In this document: positions 57,700-64,000 of the stretch, piece after piece
Layout of the letters: every line of letters begins with the position of its first letter
Numbering within the stretch: the stretch's first letter is position 1
Assembly: GCF_001375515.1 (NCBI RefSeq)
Contig: NZ_CTDX01000016.1
Location: forward strand, 248,001-312,000
Length of the DNA: 64,000 nucleotides
Source: Bacillus kwashiorkori
GTDB lineage: Bacteria; Bacillota; Bacilli; Bacillales; Caldibacillaceae
Reading direction: 5' to 3'
The notes under the pieces: model-generated
Told to the model about the DNA's origin: nothing
Database searches by the model: none
The model's input: only the letters and a program-made list of their open reading frames with translations
Made by a program: the position numbers and the translations under genes

Positions 57700-58989
57700 T
57701 TGAATACCGAACCTTTAGCATATCGGATGCGTCCGCGTACTCTTGATGAGATTGTCGGTCAAAAAGAAGTCATTGGAAAGCAGACGAATTTATACAAGAT
57801 GATAAAAAATGGCTTTGTTCCATCGATGCTTTTATATGGTGAACCAGGAACTGGAAAAACTTCGCTTGCCTATGCGATAGCTGGTGAAACGAAAATTCCT
57901 TTTATCGCTCTTAATGCGACAACAGCTGGAAAGAAAGACGTGGAGGCTGTAGTGGAAGAGACGAGAATCACAGGAAAGGTTATTTTATTTTTAGATGAAA
58001 TACATCGATTTAATAAAGCACAACAAGATTATTTACTCCCACATGTTGAACGTGGAGATATTATTTTAATCGGTGCGACAACGGAAAATCCATTTCACGA
58101 TGTTAATCCTGCGATTAGAAGTCGTTGTGGACAAATTAAGCAGTTAACTCGTCTGACACAATCTAATATTATCCAGTTATTAAAGCGTGCTTTGACAGAT
58201 GAAAAAAGAGGACTTGGTAAATATCCGATACACATAACTGATGAGCAAGTGGAGAAATTAGCGATAGCTGCTAACGGTGATGCACGTAAATCGCTAACAT
58301 TATTAGAAACAGTATTTTTCTCCACCACAGCTAATGAAAATAATGAAATCATCATTACAGATGAATCGATTAATGATTTAATAGAAAATGTCGGGGTGTA
58401 TGGAGATAAAAAAGGAACAAATTTTTATAATTTGCTATCAGCTTTACAAAAAAGTATTCGCGGAAGTGATGTGAATGCGGCACTTTATTATTTGGCACAT
58501 TTGCTTGAAGCGGGTGATTTAATAGCGGTAAATAGAAGATTGTTAGTCATTGCCTACGAGGATATTGGGTTAGCAAATCCTATTGTTGGGACGAATGTTC
58601 TTGCTGCGATAACCGCAAGTGAACGTCTTGGAATGCCAGAAGCAAGAATTCCACTCGCGTCCGCTGTTGTTCAAATGTGTTTGTCAACAAAATCCAACTC
58701 TGCTTATAAGGCGTTAGATAAAGCAATGGAAGATGTACGAAATGGTAAAGTTGGCGATATTCCGAAACATTTGCGGGATGCGCATTATCAAGGAGCGAAA
58801 TCATTAGGGCATGTTGGTTATAAGTATCCACACGATTATCCAATTGGTACTTTTGGGGGCTGGATAAATCAACAATACTTACCAGATAGTTTAGCGGGAG
58901 TGGAATATTACGAGCCAATGGAAGCAGGAGAGGAAAAGCGTCTTTGTGCCATCTATAAAAAATTACAAGAATTCAAGCAAAAACGGTAA
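57700..58989 (+). CDS. rarA: Replication-associated recombination ATPase RarA
   Basis: AAA+ protein of the RarA/MgsA/WRNIP1 family acting at stalled forks. The 429-residue protein starts with LAYRMRPRTLDEIVGQKEV, has Walker A GEPGTGKTS, Walker B ILFLDEIHRF, and the C-terminal tetramerisation domain (SDVNAALYYLAHLLEAGD through AYEDIGLANP). TTG 57700 has GGAGGG 7 bases upstream and gives the family N terminus. ATG 57673 is in frame, but its site is too close, so the first nine codons probably are not translated. B. subtilis yrvN is at this place. Confidence 0.93.
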   Translation: MNTEPLAYRMRPRTLDEIVGQKEVIGKQTNLYKMIKNGFVPSMLLYGEPGTGKTSLAYAIAGETKIPFIALNATTAGKKDVEAVVEETRITGKVILFLDEIHRFNKAQQDYLLPHVERGDIILIGATTENPFHDVNPAIRSRCGQIKQLTRLTQSNIIQLLKRALTDEKRGLGKYPIHITDEQVEKLAIAANGDARKSLTLLETVFFSTTANENNEIIITDESINDLIENVGVYGDKKGTNFYNLLSALQKSIRGSDVNAALYYLAHLLEAGDLIAVNRRLLVIAYEDIGLANPIVGTNVLAAITASERLGMPEARIPLASAVVQMCLSTKSNSAYKALDKAMEDVRNGKVGDIPKHLRDAHYQGAKSLGHVGYKYPHDYPIGTFGGWINQQYLPDSLAGVEYYEPMEAGEEKRLCAIYKKLQEFKQKR

Positions 58990-59163
58990 TTATTTTCGGA
59001 TTTTTGAGTACTCGATTACTATTGTTACAACAGAAAAAATTAGGAACTTGCGATGCTTAAAAAAAGCACTGTCGCTTTATAGAAATTATGATATAATTCG
59101 ATAAGTATACTCGGGATTATAGAAACATGGAGAATTGGGAGAAAAATGTAAGGGGGACTAAGA

Positions 59164-59832
59164 TTGAAAAAAAGCAAGCAAGAATGGTTTATTCGTCATG
59201 GAGCCTTTTTTCTAGGGCTAATTATTATGGCGCTTGGCATCGTCTTAACGATTAAGGCCGATTTAGGAGTTGCACCGTGGGATGTGCTACATATCGGTTT
59301 GTACTACCAATTCGGCTTAACGATTGGATCTTGGTCTATCATAATTGGTATTTTTATTTTAGCTATCTCTTCACTCATTATGAAATCATGGCCAAAATAC
59401 GGTTCTTTTTTAAATATGTTATTAGTCGGTATTTTTATTGATTTTTTTATGCTCTTACCTTTTTTACAAACTCCATCTGTTTTCTTCGGAAAATTGTTAA
59501 TGCTACTCATTGGCGTAGTTATTTTAGCGTTTGGGATGGGATTGTACATTTCAGGCAGTATCGGTGCAGGTCCACGTGATAGTCTCATGCTAGCCTTTCA
59601 TTTAAAAATGGGATGGAAAGTGCAAAATGTCCGATTATGTATGGAAGTGATGGTGCTCTTCATCGGCTTTTTATTAGGTGGTCCGGTTTCCATTGGTACA
59701 TTAATCGTTACAGTAGCACTAAGTTATCTAGCCGGCTTTATGATTCCGTTTTGCCGCAAATTGACGGATCGATTTGTTGCTACCATCTCCCTTCGTCCTA
59801 AAACAATTATCAATACGAAAGATATTGCGTAA
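59164..59832 (+). CDS. YczE/YyaS-type integral membrane protein
   Basis: A 222-residue protein with five to six membrane helices. Conserved phrases are GIVLTIKADLGVAPWDVLHIGL and GMGLYISGSIGAGPRDSLMLA, the signature of the YczE/YyaS (DUF6198) group. In B. subtilis YczE is needed for bacillaene/surfactin-type production in an unknown way. TTG start with AGGGGGA upstream. It precedes cymR by 14 bases and may share its transcript. Confidence 0.85.
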   Translation: MKKSKQEWFIRHGAFFLGLIIMALGIVLTIKADLGVAPWDVLHIGLYYQFGLTIGSWSIIIGIFILAISSLIMKSWPKYGSFLNMLLVGIFIDFFMLLPFLQTPSVFFGKLLMLLIGVVILAFGMGLYISGSIGAGPRDSLMLAFHLKMGWKVQNVRLCMEVMVLFIGFLLGGPVSIGTLIVTVALSYLAGFMIPFCRKLTDRFVATISLRPKTIINTKDIA

Positions 59833-59846
59833 AAGTAGGTGATAAA

Positions 59847-60269
59847 ATGAAAATTTCAACGAAAGGCCGTTACGGATTGACAATTATGATTGAACTTGCC
59901 AAAAATTTTGGAGAAGGACCAACCCCTTTAAAAACTATTGCTAAAGATAATAATTTGTCGGAACATTATTTAGAACAAATTATCTCTCCGCTAAGAAATG
60001 CAGGGTTAGTTAAAAGTATCCGCGGTGCTTATGGAGGATATGTGCTAGCAAAGGAACCAGCTGCAATTACATCTGGAGACATCATCCGAGTGTTAGAAGG
60101 ACCTATCGTTTTAGTAGAAGGCATTGAAGATGAAGAACCAGCAAAACGTGAGCTTTGGATTCGAATTCGTGATGCAATAAAAAATGTGTTAGATAAAACG
60201 ACATTAGAAGATTTAGCAAATCATACGGAAAATGACCATGAAGATTATGGATATATGTTTTATATATAA
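59847..60269 (+). CDS. cymR: Rrf2-family regulator CymR
   Basis: Repressor of cysteine and sulfur-uptake genes that works with CysK. The 140-residue protein has the Rrf2 winged-helix start MKISTKGRYGLTIMIELA and LSEHYLEQIISPLRNAGLVKSIRGAYGGY. It lacks the three-cysteine cluster of IscR, which fits CymR. Placed directly before the cysteine desulfurase gene iscS and mnmA, as in B. subtilis. Confidence 0.93.
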   Translation: MKISTKGRYGLTIMIELAKNFGEGPTPLKTIAKDNNLSEHYLEQIISPLRNAGLVKSIRGAYGGYVLAKEPAAITSGDIIRVLEGPIVLVEGIEDEEPAKRELWIRIRDAIKNVLDKTTLEDLANHTENDHEDYGYMFYI

Positions 60270-60347
60270 AACTTGTTTGTCCATGTCTAATTTACTGATA
60301 GTTAGTCATACTGGTAGTGAAATGTTTTTAAAGTAGGTGTAGATATT

Positions 60348-62629
<2,282 letters not shown>

Positions 62630-62659
62630 TTTAGGTGCTTTACTAAGGAGTGAAATAGG

Positions 62660-64000
62660 GTGACACTAGCGGAGGAAAAGTTTATTAAAGGTCGGCTAAT
62701 TGTAACTATTTTCCATAACGAAACTAATTTATATTCAGTCCTAAAAATTCGTGTAGAAGAAACGAGTGAACCATATGAGGAAAAGGAAGCAGTAGTCACT
62801 GGTTATTTTCCTCGAATACACGAAGAAGAAAGCTATATTTTTTATGGGAAATTTCAAGAGCATCCTCGTTATGGTGTCCAATTTCATTCCACCCATTTTC
62901 AAAAGGAGTTGCCTAAATCAAAGCAAGGATTAATCCATTACTTATCGAGTGAATTATTTAAAGGTATCGGTAAAAAAACAGCCGAAACGATAGTAGAAAC
63001 ATTAGGAGAAAATGCGATTTCAAAAATTCTTGAGCAACCATCGATTCTTGCTACGATCCCGAAATTAACTGCTGAGCGAGCGGAACAATTATATAAAACA
63101 TTACTAGAAAATCAAGGATTAGAAAAAATTTTAATTTCCTTAAATCATTATGGATTTGGGCCGCAATTATCGATGCGGATTTACCAAATATATAAAGAAC
63201 AAACGTTAACGATTATAGAAAGCAATCCTTACAAACTAGTAGAAGATGTTGAAGGAATTGGTTTTGGCCGTGCTGATGAATTAGGTGCCAAATTAAATAT
63301 TAAAGGAAACCATCCGGATCGGATCAAAGCTGGTTGTCTATACACGCTACAAACGGTTTGTTTATCTGATGGACATTGTTATTTAGCTCGAAATGAACTT
63401 ATCTCCGCTGTAAAAAATTTGTTGGAAGCTAATCAGCCAGTGGAAATTTTACATGAAACAGTCGATTATGAGCTATTAAAGTTAGAAGAAGAAGGAAAAA
63501 TAATAACCGAAGACGATCGAATCTATATACCTTCTATTTATTTTTCTGAAAAAGGGTTAGTTAAAAATATTAAACGAATTCTTGCGCAGACAGAATATGA
63601 AAACCAATTCCCAGAATCGGAATTTTTACTAGCGTTAGGCAATTTAGAAGATCGTTTGCAAATTCAATATGCACTTACGCAAAAAGAAGCAATTCAAACG
63701 GCATTAATGTCCCCGATGTTAATTTTAACCGGGGGACCAGGTACTGGAAAAACGACAGTAATTAAAGGAATTGTTGAATTATATAGTGAACTGCATGGCT
63801 GCTCACTGAATCCGAAAGACTATAAAAAAGAAGATGTGTTTCCTTTTTTATTAGCAGCACCAACTGGACGAGCAGCAAAAAGGATGACTGAATCAACGGG
63901 TCTCCCAGCTGTTACTATTCATCGATTGCTCGGTTGGAATGGATCAGAAACTTTTGATCACGATGAAGATAACCCAATTGAAGGGAAAATTTTAATAGTT
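62660..64000 (+). CDS. recD2: ATP-dependent helicase RecD2, 5' part (continues past window)
   Basis: RecD-like 5'-3' helicase, not part of a RecBCD complex. GTG 62660 follows AAGGAG; 447 codons are open to the last base. The N-terminal OB-like domain, the helix-hairpin-helix region (SSELFKGIGKKTAETIVETL) and Walker A GGPGTGKTTVIKGI (about 355-370) are present, then LLAAPTGRAAKRM (motif Ia). The frame is intact so far; the rest of the helicase core lies outside. Confidence 0.95.
   Translation, partial: MTLAEEKFIKGRLIVTIFHNETNLYSVLKIRVEETSEPYEEKEAVVTGYFPRIHEEESYIFYGKFQEHPRYGVQFHSTHFQKELPKSKQGLIHYLSSELFKGIGKKTAETIVETLGENAISKILEQPSILATIPKLTAERAEQLYKTLLENQGLEKILISLNHYGFGPQLSMRIYQIYKEQTLTIIESNPYKLVEDVEGIGFGRADELGAKLNIKGNHPDRIKAGCLYTLQTVCLSDGHCYLARNELISAVKNLLEANQPVEILHETVDYELLKLEEEGKIITEDDRIYIPSIYFSEKGLVKNIKRILAQTEYENQFPESEFLLALGNLEDRLQIQYALTQKEAIQTALMSPMLILTGGPGTGKTTVIKGIVELYSELHGCSLNPKDYKKEDVFPFLLAAPTGRAAKRMTESTGLPAVTIHRLLGWNGSETFDHDEDNPIEGKILIV

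Overview
The window is a stretch of core chromosome from a low-GC, endospore-forming Bacillota, most likely a member of Bacillaceae. The evidence is the AT-rich sequence with strong AGGAGG-type ribosome binding sites and frequent TTG/GTG starts, the many sporulation genes (spoIIB, spoIVFA-spoIVFB, spo0B, safA, bofC, spoVB), and a gene order that follows Bacillus subtilis almost step by step from valS to recD2. I could not assign a genus.

Layout. (1) 1-3557: 3' part of valS, then folC. (2) 3665-5383: a membrane-bound GAF-GGDEF diguanylate cyclase, followed by about 500 bp of repeat-rich intergenic DNA. (3) 5902-17955: a type IV pilus locus. Three minor-pilin genes, one encoding a 633-residue beta-helix-like protein, are read leftward. 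Divergently from them runs a rightward run: a VanW/G5 wall protein, pilB, pilT, pilC, a major pilin, pilM, pilN, pilO and the prepilin peptidase. In B. subtilis only the peptidase (comC) sits at this folC-spoIIB junction. (4) 18292-27042: spoIIB-maf-radC, mreBCD-minCD and spoIVFA-spoIVFB. (5) 27211-30321: L21 leader-rplU-prp-rpmA and spo0B-obg. (6) 30569-34648: safA with a 39-bp tandem repeat, a CotS/YsxE-type coat protein, nadE and bofC. (7) 34788-40175: leftward azoR, then ruvAB, a DUF2905 gene, queA, tgt and yajC. (8) 40276-46137: yrzE, a DUF421 gene, spoVB, comN and secDF. (9) 46477-52714: recJ-apt, rel, dtd and a small yrzK-like gene. (10) 52749-56592: T-box-controlled hisS-aspS, then 6S RNA. 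(11) 56733-64000: tcdA, rarA, a YczE-like membrane protein, cymR-iscS-mnmA, and recD2 cut by the window end.

How the genes work together. Most of the window is housekeeping: translation, tRNA modification, cell shape and septum placement, recombination and secretion, interleaved with sporulation functions. The accessory interest lies at 3.6-18 kb. A complete monoderm type IV pilus machine, with both extension (PilB) and retraction (PilT) ATPases, sits beside a diguanylate cyclase with an intact GGEEF motif. PilB carries an N-terminal MshEN-type domain, a family known to bind cyclic di-GMP, so the neighbourhood may be a c-di-GMP-controlled pilus module. Other points of note are the hisS-aspS T-box, whose specifier reads GACAC (overlapping Asp GAC and His CAC codons), a palindrome over the -35 of secDF, and a LexA-like box before ruvA.

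Start sites were chosen by ribosome binding site spacing and family alignment from memory. No database search, folding program or codon statistic was run.
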